64,000 nucleotides of DNA from Lachnospiraceae bacterium. GTDB taxonomy: Bacteria; Bacillota; Clostridia; Lachnospirales; Lachnospiraceae. The translations under genes were made by a program, and so were the position numbers. Shown here piece by piece: positions 51,209 to 60,250 of the stretch. The notes under the pieces are model-generated. The model did not search any database and was not told the origin of the DNA. It saw only the letters and a list, made by a program, of their open reading frames with translations. The number at the start of each line of letters is the position of its first letter. Position 1 is the first letter of the stretch. Location: positions 1 to 64,000 of the forward strand of contig FUZG01000009.1 of assembly GCA_900168235.1 (NCBI GenBank). The letters are read 5' to 3'.

Positions 51209-51988
51209 TCAATCGGTTGGAAGACTATAGCTGTTGTCAGGGTTTAATACAAGCGTCAGATCCGCAGGATATGATTCATCAAGGCAGAGCCTTACATTTC
51301 TCATGTCACTGAAATCGACAAATTTTTCCACATCAAAAAGTGGTTTTCCACTGCTCAGATGCTTTCTCTCGACGAGACGTGTACGGAGAAAATCAGGATC
51401 GGCAATGATGCGTATGGTGAAGTCAGCGTAGTCGGCAAGATCTTTCCAGCCTTCATCCTTTAAGAGCAGGTAGTTACCCTCTATCAGGACGATATCCCGC
51501 TCAACGGTAACGGCATCCTGAACAGGATTATGCAGGAGCCTGTCGTAGAAGGGCCATTTACAAAGAGCGCCTTCTGAAATCTCACGAATCTTTTGATGGA
51601 TGCCGTCGAGGTCGTATGTTGGCGGAGCACCTTTGATCTTTGCGAGAGGAACTACTTTTCCGTCTATCTTTACAGCGTGATTTATGAGGTACTGATGCTG
51701 AAGGTGAAAACCATCCATACCAATGCTGTCTATCGGCTTCAGACCGCTATGCTCTTCGGAAAGGTACTTTAGAAAACTCGCAAGTGTACTTTTTCCTGCC
51801 GCCGGCGGCGCAGCCAGATAAACTATCAGCCGTCCGCCCTTTTCAGCCTGCATCTCTTTAAGGTGCTGCAGGAGAGGGATAAATATAGTCTCAATGCTTG
51901 TCTTAGTATAGGATGCTTCAACAGGAAGCCCGTTGGTCCGTATGGAATAAGTGATCCAGTCTTCTGAATCCGTTACCGAGTAGTCCAT
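51209..51988 (-). CDS. P-loop nucleoside/nucleotide kinase family protein
   Basis: A 259-residue cytoplasmic kinase of the uridine kinase/pantothenate kinase-like group. Walker A is LAAPPAAGKSTLASFL (near residue 58). SIGMDGFHLQHQYL follows near 88, the lid region has KGAPPTYDLDGI, and IVLIEGNYLLLKDEGW lies near 168. It is of the YggC/YFH7-like type whose substrate is not settled. AGAGG precedes the start. Single gene, opposite to the dominant strand here. Confidence 0.8.
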   Translation of the reverse strand: MDYSVTDSEDWITYSIRTNGLPVEASYTKTSIETIFIPLLQHLKEMQAEKGGRLIVYLAAPPAAGKSTLASFLKYLSEEHSGLKPIDSIGMDGFHLQHQYLINHAVKIDGKVVPLAKIKGAPPTYDLDGIHQKIREISEGALCKWPFYDRLLHNPVQDAVTVERDIVLIEGNYLLLKDEGWKDLADYADFTIRIIADPDFLRTRLVERKHLSSGKPLFDVEKFVDFSDMRNVRLCLDESYPADLTLVLNPDNSYSLPTD

Positions 51989-52020
51989 GTGTACCTCTTT
52001 TTTGTAAACAAAAAATGTGT

Positions 52021-53898
52021 TTAGTTAGATGATACAAAGGTGCGCATTGAAGCGGTTACCTTTTTCTGTTTAACCGTATTTCCTGATATGGTATCGCCAA
52101 AATATGCGGTTATGCGGGTCTTGCCTTCGCCCTTTATAGTTATGCGCCCGGTTTCTTCGTCAACATCTGCTATAGATGGTTTACTGCTTTCCCATTTCAC
52201 AGGGAGCTGTCGGGCAGTAGATGTCGTCGTAAAATACGAATTTCCGTCCATTACAGAGCCGATGGCACCTGTATGACGTTTGGGTATTGAAAGGATCGGT
52301 TTTTCCAGCACGATTATAGAGCAGGAGCTGACAGAGGTATAGTAAGACCCCTCTTTAACCTGTGCTTCCACAGTTACGGTCTTTCCTTCGGAATTGCTTC
52401 CTTTGGCAGTAAAGACACCTTTTTTGTTTATCCGTCCTGCCTTTTTCTCAGCTTTGTCCCGAATATAGTAGCAGCTTATGTTATCAGAAACAGTAAATAA
52501 TGAGGACATATCGATCTGCTGGCCGCCGACGATGGTTCCGGCAGAAATCGATGCTGCCATAAAGGCACCATGCTTATCGGTCTTCGGTGTCTTTTTCTTT
52601 ACCTTCATCGTGACAGGGTCCAGAAGATAGAGAGTGGTCTTACCATTATCGTCTGTTGTGAACCAGGTGAGTTTATTATTGAACATCACGGGTTCGCAGT
52701 CAGAAAGATGAGCTTTGGCAGAATAAATTCGTCCATCAACGTCACCGTCAGCCTTTAGCTTCTGAAAATAGATCTTATCATTTGAACCGCGTTTTCCGTT
52801 TCTATTGTCTATTCCGGAAAGCGTGGACCAGAGAAGCATATAGTGATTGTTGTTTATCGGAACTATAAATGGGTTTGAGGCATTGGAAGATGTGTAGGAC
52901 GTAATGTAGTTTACTTCGGCGTGCTCGCTGAAACTGTCTATTGATGCGACAAATACATTACGCTCATTATCCATGGCGTTTTCGCTGTCGTCATTTTTAT
53001 ATGCGGATGTTCCTGCAATGAGAAATGTGCCGTCAGAATTTTGCAGTCCGCCCAGAGTCACTCCGGTGTTATTGTCACCTGTGGCACCCGGGATACTAAG
53101 GATTGTTGCAGGAAGCATGGTGCTGTTATTGAAATTGCCGTCCGTAACGTCATCCATATACCGGGTCATATGGATCTCGCGGGGATATGCATCGCCGTGA
53201 TCCACAGACACGAGCTGGTCTCCGTTCAGGACAGAGTATTGATTAAAAGAATGAGATACATAGCCGTAGTCATTGGTGACTTCAGTTTTCATCTCAGTGA
53301 CGTTCATAGCGGCTGTATTGATCTCAAAAACAGCATTTGCCTGATGGTGTGTAGAGTCTGATGAGTACATGGTGTGACAGGTGTGGACGATAAGGAAGTC
53401 ACCCATTGAGACGATATCACAGCTTCCGGCTGCAAAGGGTTCATAAGTATTTGCACCGAAAAGACCGACAGACCCTAAACGTTTCCAGTCTTTATCATAT
53501 TTTGTGACGCGGTAGACCTCTGTTTCGTCATCACAGCCATGATTTTCCTGACCTGTGATGAGATAGTAATAAGTGCCGTCAGAATGAAAACCACCGAATA
53601 ACGGAAGCTCCTTAGGTACATTTTTCTGACCGTAAGTCTTATATTCATTATTGTACCAGTAAACAGTAACACCTTTATCTTTTCCTCGTGAGCTTACACG
53701 CATGAGGTGGCTTTCGTCTATGACATAGAGGTATGAAAGTGTTGGAGAAGCAACGTCTCCTACATGAGAAGAAACGCTGTTGTGAGCATCGATATTTGAG
53801 GGTATTGTGGCGGCGGAAACGGACACATTTCCTGATAAAGACAAGGTCAGTGAAGTGACGAAAGCTACAGCAGCAAATTTTAGAATCCCCATTTTCAT
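52021..53898 (-). CDS. Large secreted protein, propeller-like with Ig-like C-terminus
   Basis: A 625-residue exported protein. The signal peptide is MKMGILKFAAVAFVTSLTLS with cleavage near VSVSAA. Residues about 40-400 have repeating strand-rich segments (SHLMRVSSRGKDKGVTVYWY, TYYYLITGQENHG, MGDFLIVHTCHTMYSSD) that suggest a beta-propeller. The last 180 residues contain Ig-like folds (SISAGTIVGGQQIDMSSLF, KPSIADVDEETGRITIKGEG). No anchor motif. The frame extends to 54048, but GGGAGGT precedes the ATG at 53898 and the signal peptide starts there. Confidence 0.75.
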   Translation of the reverse strand: MKMGILKFAAVAFVTSLTLSLSGNVSVSAATIPSNIDAHNSVSSHVGDVASPTLSYLYVIDESHLMRVSSRGKDKGVTVYWYNNEYKTYGQKNVPKELPLFGGFHSDGTYYYLITGQENHGCDDETEVYRVTKYDKDWKRLGSVGLFGANTYEPFAAGSCDIVSMGDFLIVHTCHTMYSSDSTHHQANAVFEINTAAMNVTEMKTEVTNDYGYVSHSFNQYSVLNGDQLVSVDHGDAYPREIHMTRYMDDVTDGNFNNSTMLPATILSIPGATGDNNTGVTLGGLQNSDGTFLIAGTSAYKNDDSENAMDNERNVFVASIDSFSEHAEVNYITSYTSSNASNPFIVPINNNHYMLLWSTLSGIDNRNGKRGSNDKIYFQKLKADGDVDGRIYSAKAHLSDCEPVMFNNKLTWFTTDDNGKTTLYLLDPVTMKVKKKTPKTDKHGAFMAASISAGTIVGGQQIDMSSLFTVSDNISCYYIRDKAEKKAGRINKKGVFTAKGSNSEGKTVTVEAQVKEGSYYTSVSSCSIIVLEKPILSIPKRHTGAIGSVMDGNSYFTTTSTARQLPVKWESSKPSIADVDEETGRITIKGEGKTRITAYFGDTISGNTVKQKKVTASMRTFVSSN

Positions 53899-54089
53899 AA
53901 GATACCTCCCATTTATATACTTATAATAACAGAAGAAGTGCAGAGTGGAAGTTTTTTTAATTCGGATAATACGCCTATAGAGGAACTTCAGGCAGTATGA
54001 TATATTTAAGTAGTGTGTTAAATGTCGATATCCCTCGATTTTTGACATAGTTTTAAGCTGAAAGATTCGGCAGATTTTGAGGTAATAAA

Positions 54090-57000
54090 ATGGGAAAGCA
54101 GGAGTTCATTAAGGGCGATTTCGCCGGACAATTTATATCAAGCGGTATTTCGTCAATGCCCGGCGGTTTCTTCATATACAGAGCTGACGAAACAGAAGAA
54201 CTGCTTTATGCTAACCAGGCCCTTTTGGAACTTTCTGAATGTGACAGTTTTGAACAGCTGCAGGAATTAACATGCGGATCATTTAAAGGACTTGTTTTCA
54301 GCAAGGATGTTCCGGCAATAAGAAAAAATATAAGAGAGCAGATACAGGCAGCAGAAAATCATTTTGATCATATCAGTTTCCGCATCAGAACAAAGCATGG
54401 GAAAGTAGAGTATGTCGAGTCATATGGGCGGTTAGTTCAGGATCCGTCGGAAGGTCCTTTATATTACGTATTCATAGTTGATGCCCGCACAAGATACTTG
54501 GCATTTGATATGGATGAACTTACAGGACTTCCCGGACGGAGAAGATTTCTTGAGAATGTATCAAGACACCTGGAATTAAAGAATAGCAGCAGCGATAGAG
54601 AATGTTATTCATTTGCTTATATAAATCTTACAGAGTTTAAGGCTCTGAATGTACGTTACGGTGTGACAGAGGGTGATAATGTTCTGAAAGCATTTGCAGG
54701 CATTCTTCATGCTGTATTTCCGGAAAATTCTATTTCACGTTTTTCAGATGATCATTTTGTAGTATGTGCTAAAACAAAAGGAATGATCGAAAAACTGGAA
54801 CGGATCCATGATGGTTTTGTAGAGGAAAAGATAAATGATATTGTGGGTCTGAAAGTCGGAATTTATCACATGTCAGATACCGGAGATGAGGTTACGCCTG
54901 CTGTTGCCTGTGACCTGGCAAAGTATGCAAGCGACTATATAAAAAATGATGAACGTTCATTTTACTGTGTTTATCATCCGGGTATCGAGCAGAAAAGCGA
55001 CCTTGAAAAATATCTCATAAGGAATCTGGACCGTGCTATAAGTATGGGACATATCAAGGTTTATTATCAGCCGGTAGTCCGTACGCTTACAGGTGATGTA
55101 TGTGGAAAAGAAGCATTGTGCCGCTGGCTTGATCCGGAGAAGGGATTCATTTCTCCCACGGATTTTATACCTGTACTCGAGAAAAGCAAGATCATCCATA
55201 AGCTGGATAATTTCATAGTGAATCAGGTGTGCAGGGATCTGCACGAAGAGCTGAAAGAGGGCGGTTTCGCTGTCCCTGTTTCATTCAATCTCTCGAGACT
55301 TGATTTTACTCTCGGTAATCCTTTTGAAGAGGTAGAAGCCGCAGCGCGCGAATATGATATTCCGCGTGAATTTCTCCGTGTAGAGATCACAGAGACTACA
55401 CTTATGGATAACCCGGACAGGACACGAGTTGAGATAGACAGATTCCATAGTGCCGGTTATCAGGTCTGGATGGATGATTTTGGAAGTGGTTTTTCATCGC
55501 TGAATGTCTTAAAAGATTTTGATTTTGATGAGATCAAGATTGACATGCTCTTTCTTTCAAATTTCAATGAAAGATCCAAGAGTATTATTCGTCATACCAT
55601 AATGATGGCAAAGGATCTCGGAGTAAAAACTCTTGCAGAAGGCGTAGAAACGAAAGAGCAGTTTGAGTTCTTAAAATCTATCGGCTGCCAGAAAATACAG
55701 GGAAGCTATTTTGGAAAACCGATGGCGCCGGCTGATATCCGTAAAAACATAATCAAACGGAATATGAAAGCTGAAACTGCGGAAGAGAGAAGATATTTTA
55801 CCCAGGTAGGCAGGGTAAACGTTATAACAGACGAGGCGCTGGCGCTGGTCGAAGATGACGGAAAGAAATTCCGGTTTTATTTTATTAATGATGAATATAA
55901 GAAGGCGCTGTCGACAATGGGAACTATATCTATTGAACAGGCAGAGGCCAATCTTAATGATCGCGGCACGGCACTTGGCATGGCGTATAGAAACTTTGCC
56001 CTTCAGGTTGAGATGGCAGGTGAAGAGACAGTATTCACCTACATGGACCGCGGACAGAGCATGAGAGTCATTGCAACTCCCATAGCGCAAAATAAAAATA
56101 AGCATATGCTGAAGCTTCAGCTTCAGAATCTCTATATTCAGGATACATCTGACAGACAGCAGATGATAGATACGTATATCAGAAGCCTTATGTATACCTA
56201 TGATTCGGCGGATATCCTTCATCTGGAAGAAGATTATGCGGAAGAACTGATGCGTCATGGCTCTTTCACGAATTTTGGTTCGAGGCTTAATGGACTTGAA
56301 AGTATTCGTAATTATTTCGCGGATAATGTTGTATATGGCGATGATTACGAGAGATATCATGCTTTCTCAGATCCGAAGAACCTTGCGGAAAGGATCCGAA
56401 GATCGGGACAGGGATACATACGTGACGATTTCAGATTTAAGAATATTGATGGAGTTTATGAATGGAAGACGGTTTTGGAACTGCTCCTTCCGAATACGGA
56501 TAAAGACGTCGTAGTTCAGTTTATTCAGGATCCATATAAATACAATGGAACAGAGGCAAGACCGGATCAGGAGAATATTCCTGCTTTCTGGGATGCGCTT
56601 ATGAAAAATACCGATCACTGTTATTTCTGGAAAGACAGCAACAACAGGTATATTGGCGCAAACAGAGCTTTCATGGATTACCATAGAGTAAAGTCTGTTG
56701 AAGAGATAAGAGGAAAGAGCGATGATGAACTGGGATTCCATACAGGACTTACTCAGGTATATGAGATAGAGCAGTTTACCGAGCTTTCTAAAAAGGGTGA
56801 GTATAAAAATGTACATCTTATCAGGGAAAAAGATGGATTAACAAGACGCGTGATCGCGAGCAAATATCCGGTTTATGAGGACGCAAAACTTATAGGATAT
56901 CTGGGTTCATTTGATGATGAAGACATAAATGCCAGATTTTCTAATATTCTTCCGAACAGTCAGAGTGTTGATCCTGTGACTGGTCTCATGAATGCCGGAT

Positions 57001-58811
57001 CGGCTTATGAAACAGAACTCAATTTCTATGAAAAATATCATCAGCAGAAAATAGATTTTGCAGTGATCGAGCTTGAGATCTCAAAATTTAAATCTTCTAT
57101 CGAGATACTTGGTGAAGAAACAGTAAATGAACTTTTGCGTATGGTAGGCGAAAAGATCAGGGAGCATATTACCAGATCTGAAGCTGCTGCACGTATCGTA
57201 GGAAGCCGTTTTGTAATATTCTCGGATTCATCGAATCATAATTATGTACTTAAGATTGTTCAGGATATTATCGCAGATATACAGGGAATAAATGAGGTAA
57301 ACGGTGTTGAATGTATGCTTACGGTAAATGTGGGTGTGGCATTTGCATCAGAGGTTTCTGATATTGAGAGTCTGAACAGGACCGTTACAAACCGCAGGAT
57401 GGAATATGCGGAAAAGCATGAAGAAAAATATGCTGTTGAAAAGGTTCATAAGGATTCGGAGATAAACAGTGAGCTGAGGCTATATTATAATCTTCCTATT
57501 GCTGTTGCAGTATTCCGCCTGATCTTTGATGAAGAGCGTAAAAAAGTCATTGACGGAGAATTTGTTTACGTTAATGACCGTTATTGTAAGGCTGTTAATA
57601 AAAAAGAAAGCGAGCTTATAGGAAGCAGATTTAAGTCCTCTATCAATCATGCTGACAGTATATGGGGATCGTACTGCTATCGTGCTATCACCGAGAACAG
57701 AGAATTTCATGACAGGACATACAGTAAAGAAACCGGTATCTGGACAGAGTTTACGGTATCACCATCAACTATAGCCGGATGTTGTGTATTTACATTCATG
57801 AATATCGAGGATGGTTATGAGAATATGGAAAGCCTTAGTAAGAATGTTACTACGGATGATCGTATAATCCGTATCGCAAAACGCCTTATCTCTGATGAAC
57901 CATATAATGATATGATGAATGCGGTTTTAGAGGAACTCAGCCATATGATCCATCCTGAAAGAGTTTATATTCTTGAGCAGGATGAAAAATATATCAACAA
58001 TACATTTGAATGGTGTGCAGACGGTATAGAGCCGGAAATCGACATGCTCCAGGATCTTGACAGAAAAATGTACAGTGGCTGGGAGGAGATGCTGAACTAC
58101 GATACATGTATAAATATTCCTGAGGTTGAAGCCATAAAAGAAGATAATGAAGTTCTTTATGAGCTCCTAAAAAAGCAGTATATTAATCGACTGATCGCTG
58201 TGCCGCTTTACGACAACGGAAAGCTGATAGGATATCTGGGTGCGGATAATTATGAGTATTCAAGAGCGATCGATACAAGAAGGCTTCTTGAAACAGTTGC
58301 AGCGTTTATCGCGTCAAAGATCGCAAGCCATCAGATGCTGTCAAAGCTGCATCATATGAGTCACTATGATACATTGACCGGAGTTCATAACAGAAATGCG
58401 ATCTTTGCCCGCGAAAAAGAACTGGCGAAGGAAAACAGGACAGCCGGTATAATTTATCTGGATATGAATGGTCTCAAGCAGGCAAATGATGCCAACGGAC
58501 ACGAGGAAGGAGACCGGAGACTTAAGGAAACCGCAAAAGTACTCAGTGATGCTTTTGGTCTTAAAAATGTGTATCGTATCGGCGGAGATGAGTTTGTGGT
58601 GATCCTCGCTGATATTCATGAAAAAGAATTTGAACGGGAAAAGAAGAGGCTTCTCAATATCCTTAAGGATAACCCGGAACTGAAGCTCTCAAAGGGATTC
58701 CAGTGGTGTCCCGGAACAGAGCACATCGAAGACGCGGTAAAGAGTGCGGACAGAAAAATGTACGAAGATAAAAATGCCTACTACATAGCCCACGACCGCA
58801 GAAAAAATTAA
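54090..58811 (+). CDS. Very large PAS/GGDEF/EAL/GAF c-di-GMP signalling protein
   Basis: A 1573-residue cytoplasmic protein of many domains. Estimated order: PAS (20-140), degenerate GGDEF (145-285, RFSDDHF), EAL (300-545, with KEALCRW, SFNLSRLDF, EITETTL, DDFGSGFSS, EGVETKEQ), two PAS-like domains (690-940), a second degenerate GGDEF (965-1105, GSRFVIF), a PAS (1140-1240), a GAF (1260-1410) and a final intact GGDEF (1425-1573, RIGGDEFVVIL). It therefore combines an active phosphodiesterase, an active cyclase and two inert GGDEF copies. No membrane segment. A small gene and corA follow. Confidence 0.88.
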   Translation: MGKQEFIKGDFAGQFISSGISSMPGGFFIYRADETEELLYANQALLELSECDSFEQLQELTCGSFKGLVFSKDVPAIRKNIREQIQAAENHFDHISFRIRTKHGKVEYVESYGRLVQDPSEGPLYYVFIVDARTRYLAFDMDELTGLPGRRRFLENVSRHLELKNSSSDRECYSFAYINLTEFKALNVRYGVTEGDNVLKAFAGILHAVFPENSISRFSDDHFVVCAKTKGMIEKLERIHDGFVEEKINDIVGLKVGIYHMSDTGDEVTPAVACDLAKYASDYIKNDERSFYCVYHPGIEQKSDLEKYLIRNLDRAISMGHIKVYYQPVVRTLTGDVCGKEALCRWLDPEKGFISPTDFIPVLEKSKIIHKLDNFIVNQVCRDLHEELKEGGFAVPVSFNLSRLDFTLGNPFEEVEAAAREYDIPREFLRVEITETTLMDNPDRTRVEIDRFHSAGYQVWMDDFGSGFSSLNVLKDFDFDEIKIDMLFLSNFNERSKSIIRHTIMMAKDLGVKTLAEGVETKEQFEFLKSIGCQKIQGSYFGKPMAPADIRKNIIKRNMKAETAEERRYFTQVGRVNVITDEALALVEDDGKKFRFYFINDEYKKALSTMGTISIEQAEANLNDRGTALGMAYRNFALQVEMAGEETVFTYMDRGQSMRVIATPIAQNKNKHMLKLQLQNLYIQDTSDRQQMIDTYIRSLMYTYDSADILHLEEDYAEELMRHGSFTNFGSRLNGLESIRNYFADNVVYGDDYERYHAFSDPKNLAERIRRSGQGYIRDDFRFKNIDGVYEWKTVLELLLPNTDKDVVVQFIQDPYKYNGTEARPDQENIPAFWDALMKNTDHCYFWKDSNNRYIGANRAFMDYHRVKSVEEIRGKSDDELGFHTGLTQVYEIEQFTELSKKGEYKNVHLIREKDGLTRRVIASKYPVYEDAKLIGYLGSFDDEDINARFSNILPNSQSVDPVTGLMNAGSAYETELNFYEKYHQQKIDFAVIELEISKFKSSIEILGEETVNELLRMVGEKIREHITRSEAAARIVGSRFVIFSDSSNHNYVLKIVQDIIADIQGINEVNGVECMLTVNVGVAFASEVSDIESLNRTVTNRRMEYAEKHEEKYAVEKVHKDSEINSELRLYYNLPIAVAVFRLIFDEERKKVIDGEFVYVNDRYCKAVNKKESELIGSRFKSSINHADSIWGSYCYRAITENREFHDRTYSKETGIWTEFTVSPSTIAGCCVFTFMNIEDGYENMESLSKNVTTDDRIIRIAKRLISDEPYNDMMNAVLEELSHMIHPERVYILEQDEKYINNTFEWCADGIEPEIDMLQDLDRKMYSGWEEMLNYDTCINIPEVEAIKEDNEVLYELLKKQYINRLIAVPLYDNGKLIGYLGADNYEYSRAIDTRRLLETVAAFIASKIASHQMLSKLHHMSHYDTLTGVHNRNAIFAREKELAKENRTAGIIYLDMNGLKQANDANGHEEGDRRLKETAKVLSDAFGLKNVYRIGGDEFVVILADIHEKEFEREKKRLLNILKDNPELKLSKGFQWCPGTEHIEDAVKSADRKMYEDKNAYYIAHDRRKN

Positions 58812-58845
58812 ATTGAATTTAGATATGTGACAGAAGGGAGTCAAA

Positions 58846-59076
58846 ATGGTCCTGAATCTTACAGAAGAAGAGAAGAAGCTGCTTAAAATGGCAGAGATAA
58901 ATTTTGATACGTCAAAGGATTATTCAGATGATGAGATCCTTGAAATGGCGGATATCCTTTTTGATATGGAAATGGAGTTTGAGGAGAAGCCCACAACTGA
59001 CAAAAAGGCTATGAAACTCGCAAATGATTACAGTAATCTGGTAGATAAGCTTCAGAATATGCTGCCGGAGGAGTAA
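58846..59076 (+). CDS. Small acidic protein, 76 residues
   Basis: A soluble acidic helical protein beginning MVLNLTEEEKKLLKMAEINF and continuing YSDDEILEMADILFDMEMEF. No family is recognised. AAGGGAG lies at the right distance, 34 bases after the end of the large signalling gene, and corA starts 17 bases after its stop. All three may be co-transcribed. Confidence 0.7.
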   Translation: MVLNLTEEEKKLLKMAEINFDTSKDYSDDEILEMADILFDMEMEFEEKPTTDKKAMKLANDYSNLVDKLQNMLPEE

Positions 59077-59093
59077 TGTCAGGTAATAGATAA

Positions 59094-60035
59094 ATGATCA
59101 GATATTTTTACACAGAACATCATGTGACAACGGAAACTGAATCCATAAAAAACGGAACATGGATAGAGCTTACAGACCCTACCGAGGAAGAAGCCCGCAA
59201 GATCGCGTCCAAGTTAAAGATCGATATCGCAGATGTTATGGCTGCTATCGACCCGGAAGAGAAAAACCGAATCGAGCTCCAGGAAGGCTATACGCTGATC
59301 CTTGTGGATATCCCTGCCCTTGAGGTTCGTCACGGACAGCGTTCATATACGACAATTCCTCTTGGCATCCTTCTGACTCAGGATGAGATCGTGACTGTGT
59401 GCTCGGAAGTTACTCCGATCCTTGCACAGTTTGAGCGGGACCAGGTACGTGATTTCTCGACCAAGAAAAAGCTCAGATTTGTGTATCAGATACTTCTCAG
59501 AACCTCTATCGTTTATCAGAAGGCACTTCAGCTCATCGACAGACGAAGGAGTGAGATAGAGGGAAGGATTGACAAGGTGGAGAGCGAAGAGGACCTTATC
59601 CGTCTTCATGAGCTTGAGACGACACTGGTTTACTTTGCGACATCGCTCCGTGGAAACGGCAATGTCCTTGACAGGCTGACGAGATACAAGAGACTCCAGC
59701 AGTTTCCGGAAGACCGCGAGCTTCTTGATGACGTGATAGTAGAAAATAAGCAGGCAATCGAAATGACTGCGATCTACAGAGATATCACAGACAGTACCCG
59801 TGAACTCCTGTCAAATGTCATGGATGCACGCCTTAACAACGTGATGAAGCGTCTTACATCAATTACACTTATCCTCGCTATACCGACCATGATATCAGGA
59901 ATGTACGGAATGAACGTGGACGGGCGATGGATGCCACTTGCAGGTGCGGTGCATGGTTTTGGTATCATAATCCTTATCACCATTGTTGTCTGCATACTGC
60001 TCATATTGCTGCTTCATAAAAAGAAAATGCTCTGA
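59094..60035 (+). CDS. corA: CorA-family magnesium transporter
   Basis: A 313-residue CorA-type channel for magnesium or cobalt. A long helical cytoplasmic domain is followed by two C-terminal membrane segments, and the diagnostic motif is present as SGMYGMNVDG (GMN at about residue 280) just after the first of them. The ribosome site is weak and the start is set by the family's usual beginning. It overlaps its own terminator: the stem begins in the stop codon. Dispersed repeat copy 3 follows. Confidence 0.92.
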   Translation: MIRYFYTEHHVTTETESIKNGTWIELTDPTEEEARKIASKLKIDIADVMAAIDPEEKNRIELQEGYTLILVDIPALEVRHGQRSYTTIPLGILLTQDEIVTVCSEVTPILAQFERDQVRDFSTKKKLRFVYQILLRTSIVYQKALQLIDRRRSEIEGRIDKVESEEDLIRLHELETTLVYFATSLRGNGNVLDRLTRYKRLQQFPEDRELLDDVIVENKQAIEMTAIYRDITDSTRELLSNVMDARLNNVMKRLTSITLILAIPTMISGMYGMNVDGRWMPLAGAVHGFGIIILITIVVCILLILLLHKKKML

Positions 60036-60057
60036 CCTGCGGGTCAGGGCTTTTTTT
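60032..60057 (+). terminator. Intrinsic terminator overlapping the corA stop
   Basis: CTGACC (60032-60037) pairs with GGTCAG (60042-60047), and seven T follow at 60051-60057. The stem includes the last base of the corA Leu codon and the stop codon itself. The dispersed repeat starts at the next base. Confidence 0.75.
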
Positions 60058-60144
60058 CGGAGCACTTAGCGAGGTATTTTCGAGCTTAGTGCGTGTTATG
60101 CAAGTTCGCTTGGCGAGGTTTTGTCGAGCCTAGCGTAACTTGTT
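60058..60144 (+). repeat. Terminator-associated dispersed repeat, copy 3 (short form)
   Basis: About 87 bp, starting CGGAGCACTTAGCGAGGTAT after the T-run. It lacks the middle block of copies 1 and 2: CGAGCTTA joins directly to GTGCGTGTTATGC. The right block is identical to the others and extends into AGCGTAACTTGTT, which is shared with copy 1 but not copy 2. Confidence 0.85.
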
Positions 60145-60175
60145 GCATATTTAAGTGGACAAAATAGTTTTTTCT

Positions 60176-60183
60176 GCCGATAA
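60176..60183 (+). promoter_or_regulatory. GCCGATAA box before the GH13 gene
   Basis: The same GCCGATAA word as at 44161, again followed by ATAT and AGGAGT. It matches a sigma-28 -10 box, but no TAAA -35 is found at 14-16 bases. It may be a shared regulatory word of unknown kind. Confidence 0.3.
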
Positions 60184-60250
60184 AATATAAGGAGTGTTGT
60201 ATTATATAATACAAAAAAATGTACATGAGTTTGTTGGAAAGGATTGAGTT

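Noticed and set aside
55671-56360. 229-codon frame antisense to the large GGDEF/EAL gene
   Set aside because: Shadow of a strongly supported coding frame; residue mix is typical of antisense translation.
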